Below, piece after piece: positions 39,901 to 51,215 of a stretch of DNA of 64,000 nt. The stretch is from positions 318,643-382,642 of the forward strand of contig NW_020170459.1 in NCBI RefSeq assembly GCF_000524195.1, read 5' to 3'. Position 1 is the first letter of the stretch. Every line of letters begins with the position of its first letter. This DNA is from Echinococcus granulosus. Its lineage: Eukaryota > Platyhelminthes > Cestoda > Cyclophyllidea > Taeniidae. Below the pieces are notes generated by a model, which saw only the letters and a list, made by a program, of their open reading frames with translations, had not been told where the DNA came from and made no database searches. Position numbers and translations under genes: made by a program.

Positions 39901-42900
39901 CCGGCAATAAAGCAAATTCAAAAATTTTAAAATTATGCTGCTTAAAAGCGGAAGGTCGCTTTAATGAGAAATAAAAACTTTGGACAAGGCGGAACTGGAG
40001 TACTTTATGTTATGTAACAATTTAAAGATGTTCGTTATCATTTCATTTCTACGGTTGTTTACTGCGCCTGCGCAAGAGCACAGAATTTACTAAAAGAAGG
40101 CGTATAAGAAACATCATGACAATGTTTTCGTTCCTCTCATTAACCTCCGGCTTCAAAGCCTTTGTTCAACATAACTAATTTCCATAGTGCATAACCCATT
40201 GTTAAGGTGAGAGTTCGAGTAGGATGTGGAGGTCTCACTAGAAATAGAGGACTGTTTTTTCTTCGATGGGGGTTGGTTTCGGTGAAATCACGATGGTAGT
40301 TTAACTGAGCCTGTTGTGGATTAGAAAGGTGTGGTAGAACAAACATATCTGCAGCGTCCCGAGACTTCCCTGAAGAAGACCCATTACTCAGGCAGAATAC
40401 ACATATTTAGCACGGAGAAGATGTTTGGGCTACTGGCCTGGCCCGAAGGCCAGCCCATCCAGCAAAGTACAAGAGGGCTAATTCCTAATACAAGAGCGGC
40501 GCCTCACCAATACCAAGGGATGAACCATTATCGCGTTACATAGCCTCCCTCCTCTTTTGGGGGTTGTCCCTGGCGCTCCCTCAGGTCAGCCTCCCGCGTC
40601 AGCCATTACAACGTAGTCGGTGCGATCCGACCGTGCCAGTTACCAAACTAGCGTGCAACTGAGGCGATACTTGACCTCAATGTCACTGATCCCTCTTGGC
40701 AGCTTGACTGAATCTGGAGTTTCGTCTGGTTTGGGAACTTGATTCACTACGGGGAATTGCGCTGGCCATCATGCGTGTCCATGAATGGATGTAGGAACAC
40801 TGGACTAAAAGTAGATTTGTGTAAGAAAGGATGGGATTTGATACAAGTTCATGGGGAACGGTAGGGAAAGTCCGTAACAAAACTTCCGGATGGTTCACAG
40901 CTAGTGTCGCTTCAGTTGTTAATAGCTTTGTTGCAGAACACGTCAACTTCAACCCTTCTATTAGGAGCCATCACCATTCTCCCATCATTAGCATATGTAC
41001 TTCTTCCGCTCCATTAAGGTTTATCACACAGAAGTGAAAAACAGGATACTTGCCCTTTAGGATCGGGTTCGCTTTCCGCTGCAACCAATGTAGCGTCCTG
41101 AGACTCGCTGAAGACGAAAAAAGACACGATATTAGGGCAGAATATATATTTAGCGCAGAGAAGGTGTTTAGGCTGCTGGCACGGCCCGAAGGCCAGCCCA
41201 CCCAAAGAGGTACAAGGGGGCTGATTCAAAAGGACAAAAGTAGCGCCTTACCAATACTGAGGAATGAGCCACCATTGTATTGCAGATCGCTGTAAATCTC
41301 ATCAGAGTAGGGAGAGATTCCGAAGTGTTGATTACCCACCAGAATGCAAATATGTGCCACTGAATGTCAAGCTAATAGTATATTGTAATACTTATGTTGT
41401 TTTAATGTACCTTTCAAGGAGGAGGCAAGTAGGAAATTCGAATCTCGTGACTGAATCGTCCTCTCTCGCACTTAGTGACTGCGGTTCCCCTCCTTCTTGG
41501 ACGTTGTATTTTCCCTCTCCATCTTTCCATCTCTAATAAATATGTCCAAAATGAATCAATTGGGCTTGTCTAAGAACGCTAGGAGTAGGGAAGCGGAGAC
41601 CGATGAGTCTCGCTCCACAATATATTATTATGTAGTCACGTTTAAACTGATAAAAGCAAAATATTACTGAAAGCGGTAATTATTGCAAATTGTCTCAAAT
41701 CCAAATCCTTATCGAAAGAAAAAAGGTACACCTAGATCTATATGTTGAAACAACGCTAAATTTAAAATAATGCTAAATATGTAAAAGAAGCGGCCGTTTA
41801 ACAAATTTAGTCCGGGTGATTTTAAAGGCCATTCACGAGAACTAATAGGAAATTTATGGCAAACATTAACGGTTATCCTCCCCTTCATGAGCCAATGCAT
41901 TCGGAATGCTAATCGCGGCCTATGAAAAGAAAATAACTAAGTGAGTTATAGCTTGCAAGCCTGCATGATATAACCACATCATCTCATTCTCACTAGCTTA
42001 AACGTACAATGCGGGCAGAGACAGAATCGGGCAGAAGGCGATTCAAGCAGAGAATCGCCTTCATTCTACGTGTTGTATCTACCGTGGTTAGCGCGGCGAA
42101 CAGCCAGTTTTACAGGGAAGCAGTTTTTGCAGCACTAGCGACGACGCGAGGACCACGCAGAAACTCAAAAGTGGAAACAATGGCAACTTTGGGAGTACGT
42201 TCAGTAATAAAAGCAATAATAACAAAATACAAAAAGAGAGGGAAAGGGAGAAAAGCAATGCAAAAGGGGGCAAGAGTTATGGTTTGGGGTTTATGCTGTA
42301 GTAGTCCAAAATATCAGAAATCAAACAATTTGTCATTTAAAATTAATCAAAACCGTATTAACAACAGTAACATCGTGCACATGGCTTAATTCTTACTTTA
42401 TGAATGGATCCTCTGCTAAATCTAGGCAAGTGTTTGAGATCTCTTGCCTATTTGAAGGTCAAAATTTAATCAACCAACCCTGCACACAGGCATTAGGCCA
42501 GCTCAGGGCATGATAGACGTAACCCCAAAGCGAGAAGAGGTTGGCTTTAGGAAACAGCTCAGGTAATGATCTTTGTTTTCCTCTTCACACCGACTGATAT
42601 CATAGATCACCTAGCTAATACGGAAGCCAAATCATTTGTATACAGCGGCGGGTACTGCTTTGCCAAGTTTGTTTGTATCGCACTTGTAAACTAGCTTTAA
42701 TTTGCATTGCTTTCACATTTTCTATGTCAACCCGGGGGCTGTATTTGAGTGCAATGTTTAGCTGGAAAAGAAGGAATAATTCAGAACTTTCATAAAAACA
42801 ACGAAAATCTGCACTGCGTTCGCATTGCAAGCCTCTTCAGTCTTCAGCCATTTGACTCTCCGGACTAGTAGCGCGTAACTTTACCCCACAAGCCCCCAAA

Positions 42901-43609
42901 TTGCTTTCAAATGCATATGCTTATAGTGCAAAAATGAACGACGGGAATTCCCCACCTAGTGGAGGTTCAGTAACAAGATAGCTATCAATACTACCGAAAG
43001 AGATCCGCTTAACCTGCCTGTAAGCTTAATCCTTGGAAAATGAAACTGGTGCTTAAAGTGGATCTCAATTTACTTCAATCCAGAGGGTATAGACCAAAAT
43101 GTGCAGCTTACTTTTGAAATACTAACAATGCTTTGCTCGCAATGTGACTCTTTACATTGCATCATAGTAGTCAGAGCCAACGCATCAGCCATCTCCGGAC
43201 ATCACTACTCCTCTCCCGACTTGGCTCGACGCTTAGATGCCATTGCCAACAGTCAATAGCGAAAACAAATATTATTAGTACCTCAATAAGTGAGAGAAAC
43301 TGCAAATGGAAGTAGGAATTCGAGAAACGGGGAGTGAGTGCAAATCTCTAAAAGCTGAAATACAGCATGGAGCACAAAGGCAACGCCAATCTTGGTCATC
43401 GGTAAAGGAGGCGGCAAGGAGAGCCATTTGATGATATCCCGTGTCATAAACAAAATTCAACTCATTTGCCAAAAGTGAGATTGGAAAAGCCCAAAGTTGT
43501 TGCATCTTGATATGTTAAACCAACAGGTGCTTGTAAAATCTCGTGGATCGGGGCAGCCATTTACACTTACCAGCTTAAACACAAGAAGGAAGGGGAACAC
43601 GTAATCGAG
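27837..43609 (-). CDS. Large unidentified multi-exon gene, helix-rich (5' end lost at the gap)
   Basis: Modelled minus-strand exons, 5' to 3': 43609-43571, 43354-43301, 42761-42656, 42186-42114, 42065-42008, 39358-39167, 38362-38195, 37829-37660, 37609-37507, 37439-37318, 37013-36744, 33260-33125, 33065-33014, 29444-29252, 28255-28110, 27940-27837. All have GT...AG borders and compatible phases, summing to 1986 nt (662 codons including stop), which is strong internal support for a real gene. The product is Leu/Ala-rich and looks like stacked helices of HEAT/ARM type (for example ASLMKAILCLNRLLPDSVSA, DLVNRLIKKLEVAPEVY, PVVELAVAAAEAKAAA), ending in a long Ser-rich disordered tail. I could not assign a family. 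The N-terminus is missing, and both first and last exons are uncertain. It is convergent with RNFT. Confidence 0.7.
28110..29444 (-). other. Two exons of the unidentified gene: last ordered segment and Ser-rich tail
   Basis: Exon 29444-29252 encodes SVRYVGFPQLVSPVVQMFKD, then a His/Ser/Ala-rich stretch. Exon 28255-28110 (donor gtaagc) continues with a Gly/Ser/Arg-rich segment (SGGGSAGASPLRRSSGDSR). A second frame of exon 28255-28110 is also open and looks plausible (APLVILVIHGTITWTLARD), but it does not fit the phase from upstream. Confidence 0.6.
29445..33013 (-). other. Long intron (3.57 kb) of the unidentified gene
   Basis: No supported feature. An open segment at about 32392-32570 (minus) looks mildly coding after an AG, but it ends in a stop and does not join the neighbouring exons, so it is not modelled. 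Confidence 0.5.
33014..33260 (-). other. Two exons of the unidentified gene flanking a 59-nt intron
   Basis: Exon 33260-33125 encodes QLDNPDEVLLVLIRFIWLLP onward to DVRLVYK. Intron 33124-33066 (gtactc ... ctttcag) is 59 nt. Exon 33065-33014 encodes SIFQTATSTASFKGSAL and ends at gtgagt. Unspliced, the reading frame runs to a stop just at the exon end, so the splice is inferred from the good acceptor and from phase compatibility with the next exon. Confidence 0.7.
33261..36743 (-). other. Long intron (3.48 kb) of the unidentified gene
   Basis: No supported feature. A minus-strand segment 35680-35526 has good splice borders (catag; gtgagt) and an open frame, but its 155-nt length would throw the following exon out of phase. 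It is either a cassette exon that truncates the protein or chance. Confidence 0.5.
36744..37013 (-). other. Exon of the unidentified gene, Ala-rich helix
   Basis: 270 nt with donor gtgagc and acceptor attgtag. It encodes ILCQRKRYDYLPVVELAVAA, then an Ala-rich helix and an acidic Ser/Asp segment, ending HCRPILLNALRDA. High third-position GC compared with flanking DNA is the clearest coding signature in the gene. Phases link it to 37318 upstream and 33260 downstream. Confidence 0.8.
37318..38362 (-). other. Four-exon block of the unidentified gene
   Basis: Exons 38362-38195, 37829-37660, 37609-37507 and 37439-37318. Key stretches are EPLFRNWLQGRSVSGDPGFG across the entry junction, IDNVWQWDPISAVNAYLRSA, SKSRDFPSLQMILATSTSEA and LIQMSLIDVALNLNTPDVDK. 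Introns 37610-37659 (50 nt) and 37440-37506 (67 nt) are short. The exit donor of the first exon is ambiguous (gtggaa after 38195, or gtgaaa after 38187); only the former fits the next frame. A further open segment near 37950 (VPTYLEHLSPANFAHLYSR) may be another exon, but I could not fit its phase. Confidence 0.7.
39167..39358 (-). other. Exon of the unidentified gene
   Basis: 192 nt, phase 0 at both ends, donor gtacgt. It encodes 64 residues with strong coding character, including SITSFCDLVNRLIKKLEV and the sequence LLADQLVDSKRRQDAFEPL at its end. An alternative acceptor five bases further in (exon start 39353) would need an extra upstream exon. Confidence 0.7.
40352..40530. repeat. Direct repeat, left copy (candidate miniature LTR-type element)
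   Basis: About 180 bp that aligns, with scattered substitutions and small indels, to 41091-41275 in the same orientation, offset 739-744 bp. Shared blocks include AGCGTCC at the start, a GAGAAG-TGTTT-GGCT core, and GCCCGAAGGCCAGCCCA. In this copy CTGGCC-CGAA-GGCCAG forms a perfect hairpin with a four-base loop. Confidence 0.6.
41091..41275. repeat. Direct repeat, right copy (candidate miniature LTR-type element)
   Basis: Partner of the repeat at 40352-40530. The hairpin is retained in part (GGCC-CGAA-GGCC). The roughly 560 bp between the copies has no coding capacity. Two 180-bp direct repeats around a short non-coding core resemble the terminal-repeat retrotransposons in miniature described from taeniid tapeworms, but I cannot confirm identity; a simple local duplication is the alternative. 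Confidence 0.6.
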
Positions 43610-43674
43610 CTAAAAGACAGTCGATGTTGAAAAGCTGTGCTTATTCGGTTTAACACATCCCAAGAATACAGCAG
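42008..43674 (-). other. 5' exon cluster of the unidentified gene, next to the gap
   Basis: Five exons are proposed. 43609-43571 (LDYVFPFLLVFKL, donor gtaagt) could extend upstream as one exon to 43674. Then 43354-43301 (LLEICTHSPFLEFLLPFA), 42761-42656 (strong acceptor cttcttttccag), 42186-42114 (VSTFEFLRGPRVVASAAK) and 42065-42008. The last intron is only 48 nt (42066-42113). An overlapping frame over 43505-43282 is also open to a GT donor, so the second exon is the least certain. Upstream sequence ends at the N gap at 43733. Confidence 0.55.
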
Positions 43675-43732
43675 CTGAACAGGGGCAAAAGGAAATCTCA
43701 CAGTCAGGCTAGTAAACCGCTCCTACAAGGCA

Positions 43733-43832
43733 NNNNNNNNNNNNNNNNNNNNNNNNNNNNNNNNNNNNNNNNNNNNNNNNNNNNNNNNNNNNNNNNNNNN
43801 NNNNNNNNNNNNNNNNNNNNNNNNNNNNNNNN
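43733..43832. other. Assembly gap (100 N)
   Basis: A run of exactly 100 N between the 5' end of the unidentified gene and the start of the duplicated block. Only 129 bp of unique sequence separate this gap from the first repeat copy. Confidence 0.99.
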
Positions 43833-45022
43833 GGCAATATGAGAAACGGTGAGTAAGAGAGGCAGTAGTGGCTTAAACAACGGTAGCATAGAGGAAAGGG
43901 GAAAAAGGGAAGAAGACCCTACACATTGGTGTGCCTACTAATGCGTGACATGCACGAAGTACAGGGGAGTCGCCAACCGGTCGTGAACTCTCTAGGTCGA
44001 AGTGGAATGATGTGTTACTTTAGTGAGGAGCATTATTGGGAGCTATCTCTATTAGCATGGCAGAGTAGTGCTGATTTCCTGCTACCAGAATAGCAGAGGA
44101 AAATTAATCGAAATAACTCATATGTTCCGTTGTCTTTGTTTTGTTCTTTGGTTTCACTTTAACTCGCCCCGTTTTAGACGTACCCATTACTGACTCTGTT
44201 AAGACGCCCGTACGCGGTGTACTCGAGCAGGCCAGCCAATCGGGCCACTCAAGACGGTTGGGTGACCAATATGTGGCTTGGGGATGGGGTACATCCAAGC
44301 CTATGAAATGGCGCGATCCTACTGGCTACGGAGGGATGACAAATCCGTCAGTAGAGTTGTGGGGATAAGCCCACATTTTGCACAAACAAGTGGTTGCTCA
44401 GGCGACTACTATTGACAAATAAAGCGCCACCTACTCTCGCATCTTGTCTTCTCCCTGACTTAAAGGGGCCTCAATGAAACTACAGCAAGAGCAGGATAGG
44501 ACAGCCTAATGTGGAGCCAGTAGCAAACCTGATGGACAAACCAACTGAATGGAGGAATTCCACCGCCTCTGTCAAACGAGCACTAGAGGCAAAAATGTCT
44601 CCTCAAGCTTATATTTTTATCATTAAGCTAAGATCATTTACACATGCTTACTGCATGTCATACTATCCCTTTTTGAGAGAAACATTTTCACAGAGATAGT
44701 ATAACTAGCCAAATTCCGAAGGACAATGTGGTGGTAGCAGATGCTGGATCGTTTACTCACAGTACTGGAGTTCTGACTCCGAACCAGAATTAGATGCGCT
44801 TCTTAGTCTGTGGTGAGCACGGCGACACTTATGACGCTTGCCCACTGCTTCGCTGATCCTTCAGGAGCAACGATGCTAGACAAGGACGGAAGCACCGTCA
44901 TTAGATTGGCCGAAGAGACGACTGCCTATCATTCACATTATTTTGTTTCAGGCCATAAAATGTACCTTTGAAGTAACACTACTAGAGAAGGAGTAGCTGG
45001 GGTGGTGAACTTACAGAGCCAT

Positions 45023-45400
45023 TCATGTTGAACAAAACGAATAATCGCTTGCACCTCTCAAAATCGACCGTTCTTTTTTAAACTGTTGGAATAGAGGTTC
45101 GGACACACCCTTGTGGCTTATAACAGGTTTGGGAGCATCTAGTTTGCTAAAATGGATTAAAATTGGAAAGACGGGACATTCACGGTGTGCAGTAGTATGA
45201 GTTGTCAGCAGAGCACACAAAGATGTTTGGACCGTTTGTGGAGAAGAAATTGGAACTGGGTTGTACTCGCATGCAGACTTAGAGCGGTTGAGGCAGTGAA
45301 ATGCGCCATTCACTGTAAGCAGAGCTGAGAAAACAGTTTTGATTTCCATCAGCACTCCAGTTATGAGGGCGAGACTGATGACAAACTTGTGGGCACGCAA
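45023..45400 (-). CDS. Unidentified 125-codon ORF in the repeat unit (copy 1)
   Basis: Longest ORF of the repeat unit. It starts MRAHKFVISLALITGVLMEI, a hydrophobic N-terminus that could act as a signal peptide or anchor, followed by an unremarkable Ser/Thr/Pro-containing body. No domain recognised and no nearby promoter or polyadenylation signal stands out. An ORF of this length can arise by chance at this GC content. An identical copy is at 56463-56840. Confidence 0.2.
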   Translation of the reverse strand: MRAHKFVISLALITGVLMEIKTVFSALLTVNGAFHCLNRSKSACEYNPVPISSPQTVQTSLCALLTTHTTAHRECPVFPILIHFSKLDAPKPVISHKGVSEPLFQQFKKERSILRGASDYSFCST

Positions 45401-47510
45401 ATTTGACGTGTCCCAGGCTGGTTTCCACGTGCGCCATGCGTACGAACCACTGGGTCATCGTTGACGTCCACTCTGCTTCGCTTCGCTACATGCCGCGACT
45501 ACAGCATCCCAGATTTGGGATTTTCAAACCAAGCAGGATTGAAAACCCAAAGTTTGTTGTGCTTTACATGACATGAAATTAAATGAAGCAGCAGTACCCA
45601 TTGGATGCAAACATAACAGAGGTGGCAAAGCACCATGCCTGTAGTCACCAAGATTGAACAAAAGAGGAGGGAGTTGAATGAAACTCGATGCTCACCTCTC
45701 AAAAGCCATTCCAATTGCCCGACTAATCTCGGTAGCATTCTTAGTGAATTTTTGTAGTCTTTAAACATGCACGAGGAGTGAACTCGGTGTAGTAGGCTAA
45801 TGGTAATCGGCCCTTCCTCTCGACACCACGACTTGAAAGCCTACCAATTGGATTAACAGAGATCGGACGGCATCAGATCCTTTCCATCCGGCTGTAATTT
45901 GCCCATAGCGCGAAATTGGCAGCATCTTCATACAAATTGTTTTAGGTTAGAAAAAAGAGCAATTTAATGAAAATAGGAAGCCCACAAGTTAAATGCACGG
46001 CAGTAAACGAAGTGAAGGGGTGAAACGGCCTCAACTCGAATGATTTGTTTAACATACTAAAGGCAGTAGGTGGTTTTGTTCTGATAGGTGTCATTTCGTG
46101 AAATCATGAGAAATCGTGCAACATACGTGCCTACTCTTCACCAGTTAAGCTAGTCCAGTCCAGGATTTACAGAAGACTGGTGGGCGCAGATTATCGTAAT
46201 TCATGTAGGCGTGTAGCGAGATACGATTTCTGAAGTCCAGATGGAATGCTCATGACGAAAGGATACAACTCTTCATTGAGGGGTGTAGATTAGCTTCGCC
46301 TGATTTTGTGGGTCCTGCTACATTAATGCAGGTTTTACTCACCGAGATAATTCAAAAGTCAAATCCACGGTAACTTCCTTGGGTTTATGTTATTGACTCC
46401 ACCAATTTGTAAAATGATTACCAAAACTCTGGAAAATAACATATTTGTTTACTGAGACGACCGTATAAACTCAACCGAACCAGCTTGAACGTTCCATCAA
46501 CTATTAGGACAAATGTGGACTTTTTAGTTTACCTTACGTTACTATGCCAGCCGAAGGTTTGAATTCACAGATCAGAGCATCATTGATGAAGAGGGCAATT
46601 TCCTCAATGGAACATACTCGGGTGATAGTACTTCATGTCATCGTCCGCCCATTGTATATTCAGACAACTGCTACATTGACAACCATCGGTTTTCACCCTC
46701 ACACCAAGCCGTGGCCATGTAGAATGGACGTACCCACTGGATTTACCGGTAGAGATTCAGAGGGACTTTCTTATAGTCGGTGAAACCCGATATTATTGGT
46801 GCAGCAGTAGGGTACTTATATGGCTCACGATAGGAGTTGAGGAGGAGAATCACCTACTCCCCTACCCAAGCGCGATGCATTGTTTGAGCAATACCACCCT
46901 CTCCATCCACCATAATGCTTGGATGACAACCTTAAAAAGGCGATTCTATATCCGCGGTCCATTTAAGTCATTCAGCAGAGCCATTTTGGCCATTACATCC
47001 TTTTGCTTTGTCGGACACCACAGAAGCAGTGGCGTGAAGTAACCTCCATTGGAAAGGCCAGGCTTCAGTCCTCCACATAGCTCTGCAAACAACATACTCG
47101 CCTACTTTCCATCACTTAAGCTGGTCCTTTAAACTGTCTGAGTCGCTGCATTGGCTCCAGCTCATCTTATGACGCAGTTTCTTTTCCCCTCACACCGCAT
47201 AGTAATTTTAGGGGAGTCCATCTTTCTCTCTTGCGTTTAAATCCGCGTATATTCGCATTACGGAATAGAAAGCTAGCGAATAAAGTTGACTCAAACTGCT
47301 CCGAGTCGAAGTTCAGCTTTTATTCACCGTTACCGCTTTCAAATCTCAGGGCACTTCAAAGAGGCTATAAATCTTGCCTTAAAGTGGAGTTTCGCCGAGA
47401 CAGCTAGGACGCAATTGGAATTACACGATGAAACAACCATTTGTGATGACGCAGATTCGAGGCTCACAAACGCCACTGACTTGTCACTCCATGCAAAATG
47501 AAGTGTCAAT

Positions 47511-47935
47511 TGCTCACCGTAGGTGGACCCCATTTTTACAACTAGTGCTACCTATAATAGCTTATTTATTACCTCCAATAACTTAATTGTTGCCAGGGCA
47601 AAATATCACCATATTTGGCTTTTACAGCGATGGTTAAAGAGACCGGATGAGTCTCACATAAATCTGTCATTCATGGCAAAGATTTGTGCCTGATCCACCC
47701 TTTCAAATCCCTCATTTTAAAGTGTAAATGGTATGTAGGAAATGAATTTGCATTTTTAAGTAGGTAAGTCGGTACTGCTCTCTCCCACCTCTGTCGCCAT
47801 ACTCGTGAACGAGGAGGACAGGTTTAATGGAGGGGTACAGAAATCATGGTTTAAGCATGTTCAGCGTGCGTTTCCTCCTCAAACAAAGCCCCTCGCCCAA
47901 AAGGCACATTCGCACAGACGCATTTTAGAAACACT
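47511..47935. repeat. Diverged internal repeat, member A
   Basis: Patchily similar to 50788-51215, in the same order and orientation. Anchors are TGCTCACCGTA-GTGGAC (47511 / 50788), AAATATCACCAT (47601 / 50857), a GGAAATGAATTTGCATTT-like block (about 47735 / 51000) and AAGGCACATTCGC (47901 / 51192). Offsets of 3256-3291 bp indicate small indels. Confidence 0.55.
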
Positions 47936-49118
47936 TCACAAGTGCTTATGCATCGAATTGCCTGAATAACAGTGGAAAACCTCCCAAATTTCATCAGCAA
48001 GCTGCTGCTCCTACAGTCTGTTGCCACATTAATTACCTTTCACGGTGTGGTCAACCACCTGCACTGTGATAATTGCAACATACGAATTTGTGTGCTTTCA
48101 GCGCATTATTTAAAGTCAAGAAAGTGTGTGGTCGACTGTCCAGATGTTCTTCTTCATTCGTTAAGCTGAATACATGGCCACATTCAACAAGTCAATTTTG
48201 TTCCCCAATTCTGGTGGAGGATGCTTGTGCTCGTACCAAAGACGCTGAAAGTGGAATTAGGAATGGTTTTACTCGACCTCAATGCACCGCCCCAACCTAG
48301 TTTCTACACGCTGACAGCGGAAACTGTGGTTAAAGGAAAAGAAAAAGCCTCTGGACTGGTATCAGCTTCCTGTAGCCAAAGCGCGGGTGCTCTCTTCTGA
48401 TCTCAATTTGCTGTCAGTCACAACGTATTTGTCGTTGTAACAGCACTCCTTAGGGGCGTTCACAGTGCGCACTGAGAGGAGGTCGAACAGTATCAACCAC
48501 AGCAAAGAAGAATGACAAATGCAGAAGATGGAGATGGATTAGTGAGAGTCGGCACTGTGTGCGAGGAGGGGTGTGTGAGTGAATTGGTGTAGGTGTTACT
48601 TGAGGCAGGATGCATGCGAAGATCGGCCAACTTCATCGGTGATGAAGACGTCGACTGACAGTGCATCAGTAACACGTGGTGGAGTAGTAGGCACTGGTTC
48701 TCAATGTAAAGAACTGCCATTGTGCTTCATCGCGAAGCAGTTCCCACTGTCCGTTAACAGTGGCGAACAATTGGTAAGCATCTGAATGTTCACAGAATGC
48801 TCTTTGTTTTGACGAGGCATTCTATTTGGTTTCACTCAGCAATAATTTATGAAAATGTTTTCCTCATATATTCACATATGGCCAAATTCTCTCAACACAA
48901 TTATGCAAGCTAAGAAGTGTGCTAAACACATTCCACAACGAGCGAGGTAGTCGCAGTTGGCACAGCTACCACCAACTCGGTGTGAATTGGAAATAAGTGT
49001 ACCTCACATTCCCAAATGTTTCTGTTTACGGCCTTTTGCTAGCAATCTACCTACTTCTCGAAATTTTATCCTGCATGATGAAGTGGCAATAAAACAGTCT
49101 TTTGAGGGTCCAGATGAA

Positions 49119-49146
<28 letters not shown>
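49119..49146. repeat. (TG)14 microsatellite, copy 1
   Basis: Fourteen uninterrupted TG units, followed by a degenerate GT/GG-rich tail to about 49167. Same unit count in the copy at 60559. Confidence 0.97.
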
Positions 49147-49150
<4 letters not shown>

Positions 49151-50787
49151 TGTGGTGTGGGGGTGGTACAATTGAGTCAGGTGATTTGGCAAACGCATCA
49201 GTCATGCATGTGTGGGTGTAGGCGCATGAAGAGGAGCTATTAATGGATTTTACCACAAATAGTTGTCGATGATAAGCACACACAGACTGAAATCGGAATG
49301 AAGTGAGCAAGAACAGAATGAGAGCTTATCATTGCATTGCTTGGAACAAGCGGCTGGTCATTTGAATGCACTCCTGATGTTCACTTGTGCTTGCAGAAAC
49401 TTTCACGCTTGCAGCATCTGAAGTGCCCTGAAAGCAAAACAGTGAGGCCAGCTGTCGAAGAGGGCCATATTCCCTTCAGGCTGTGGAAACGAAATGCATC
49501 AGTAAAGAGGAATCACCGTGGAGTAGAAGTAGGCGATTGCCTTTCAATGCATGACAGATGATTCTGTTTAGACACCTGCAATGACTGCACATTCGTGTGC
49601 GGCAATTCATGTTTCTTCTCCATTCATCGCTGCAGGTGATAGGTGACAAAGAGTGATAGCACGGGCAGGCGGCAAGTGGGTTCAGCAGCATGTAGTGCCT
49701 CAAGAGAGTTTGATGTGTGAAGTAAAGTTCAGGCGAATTGGATGATGCTTTTAGTCATTGTGGAGGTGGTGTGGACTGCAAGTAGTTAGAGAGGAAACGG
49801 CAGAGGAAGGACTGCCACCTGAACAAATCATCGTCTACCCACAAAATTGACAGTCGCATGCCTCCGCCGACGAAGGAAATAGTGGCACATTTCGAAATAC
49901 GTGGTGGACACAAACCGCACAGTGTGCATTACGCTTCTGTAAGAGTGAAATAGAAATGACACAACTCACACAGCTTTGTCAATTTTGCAGCTCAATTGGA
50001 GTGGATCGAGCAAGTTGTGCAGTCCACGCCTACCAAATTCCTTTTTCTAATTGCTGAACACACGCCACCATCTCAATCACGGAAGGTTTGATGGGGTTTG
50101 AAATTTGGCTGTGTGGGCCAGAATAACAGTGATGAAATAACCCCGTAATCTGATGCGAAACGCATGTGCCACAGAAAGTTGGCAGAGTCGTAAATCGAGG
50201 CACCTGATTCATGTAGTGTTTGAAACGGAATGAGGTGGTAGTGTGTTGCAGCTCATCCGTGCAGCATGGTGCACGCAATTTGGGGCAACGCTTCTGGTGT
50301 ACATGACAACTCCAACAGACGACAACGGATGCACTACAACTAACAAAGGCGTCCCTCATTTGTCGAATGTTCTCCTGCAAGACCTCACAACCATATTAAG
50401 CTAATTGTGGGATGAAGGACATCTCGTCTAAACGGATCAAGCTAAATGAACTCCACGCTCTACACAACTCAGTTTGCTTCTCAATGCTTCTGTTGCACCA
50501 ATCGTGTTGGCGGCAACGCTTTTAACATTCAAAGCCGGAGAGAAGACAGGGTTAGTCGATCGTAGACAGGAGTGCCAACAATGCAGCAGTTGAGGAGGGC
50601 AGGCAGTATTGTATAGGGGTAGTTCTTGGGGGGTCGTTCACCAACCTCGCAAGAGCATTACCATCGCCATACATGATGCAGCTGCCTGCATGTGGAATGC
50701 CAGCAACCACTCAACACCGCCTCTGTGGGAGGAAACTGAACCCTACACTGTATGGGGCGTGTTGGGGAGAAAAGCGTGCATTGTGGC

Positions 50788-51215
50788 TGCTCACCGTAAG
50801 TGGACTCTATTGTTGCAAGTGGAACAACCGACAATTGCTTTATTATTCCCAAGCTTAAATATCACCATGTGCAGCTCACCACAGCGATGTTTGGAAGGCA
50901 AGATGGTCTCGATGTAAGTAGCTGATATTGAAATGCAGCTACGGCTGCTGCACCATATCAAGGCTTTCACTGTAATGCGTGGAATGTATTTTGGAAATAA
51001 AATGCCATTTCAAATAAGTGTGGTAGGCTCAGCATTCCGCTCCTCAACTTCAGCCTTAGGAGTCCTGGAACGAGGATGGGAGCTGCTGGAGGAGAATATG
51101 CTTCAGTGGGTAGTGGCAAGTAAATGGATGCAGACATCACATTTAAGGCGTGTTTGAGATACGTCTCCACCAAGCAAAACCTCTCTCCTGGAAGGCACAT
51201 TCGCGCAAACTTATA
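50788..51215. repeat. Diverged internal repeat, member B
   Basis: Partner of 47511-47935. Both members recur in the second 11.44-kb copy at +11,440. The divergence shows this duplication is much older than the 11.44-kb one, so the region has a layered repeat history. Confidence 0.55.

Larger units (their letters stand above)
39359..42007 (-). other. Intron (2.65 kb) of the unidentified gene, containing a repeat pair
   Basis: It contains the two diverged direct repeats near 40352 and 41091 listed separately. No additional exon is needed to keep phase, though one could be hidden here. Confidence 0.5.

Noticed and set aside
42009..42389. 126-codon plus-strand ORF
   Set aside because: It is the antisense shadow of two minus-strand exons (42065-42008 and 42186-42114) and their intron.
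43282..43505. Longer alternative exon (open frame beginning MQQLWAFPISLL)
   Set aside because: Open to a GT donor, but it exits in a phase incompatible with the well-defined exon at 42761; the 54-nt exon 43354-43301 in another frame fits.
50030..50380. 116-codon Cys/His-containing minus-strand ORF in the repeat unit
   Set aside because: Cys and His spacing does not match any zinc-finger pattern, and the ORF sits in non-coding repeat DNA; its copy at 61470-61820 only reflects the duplication.
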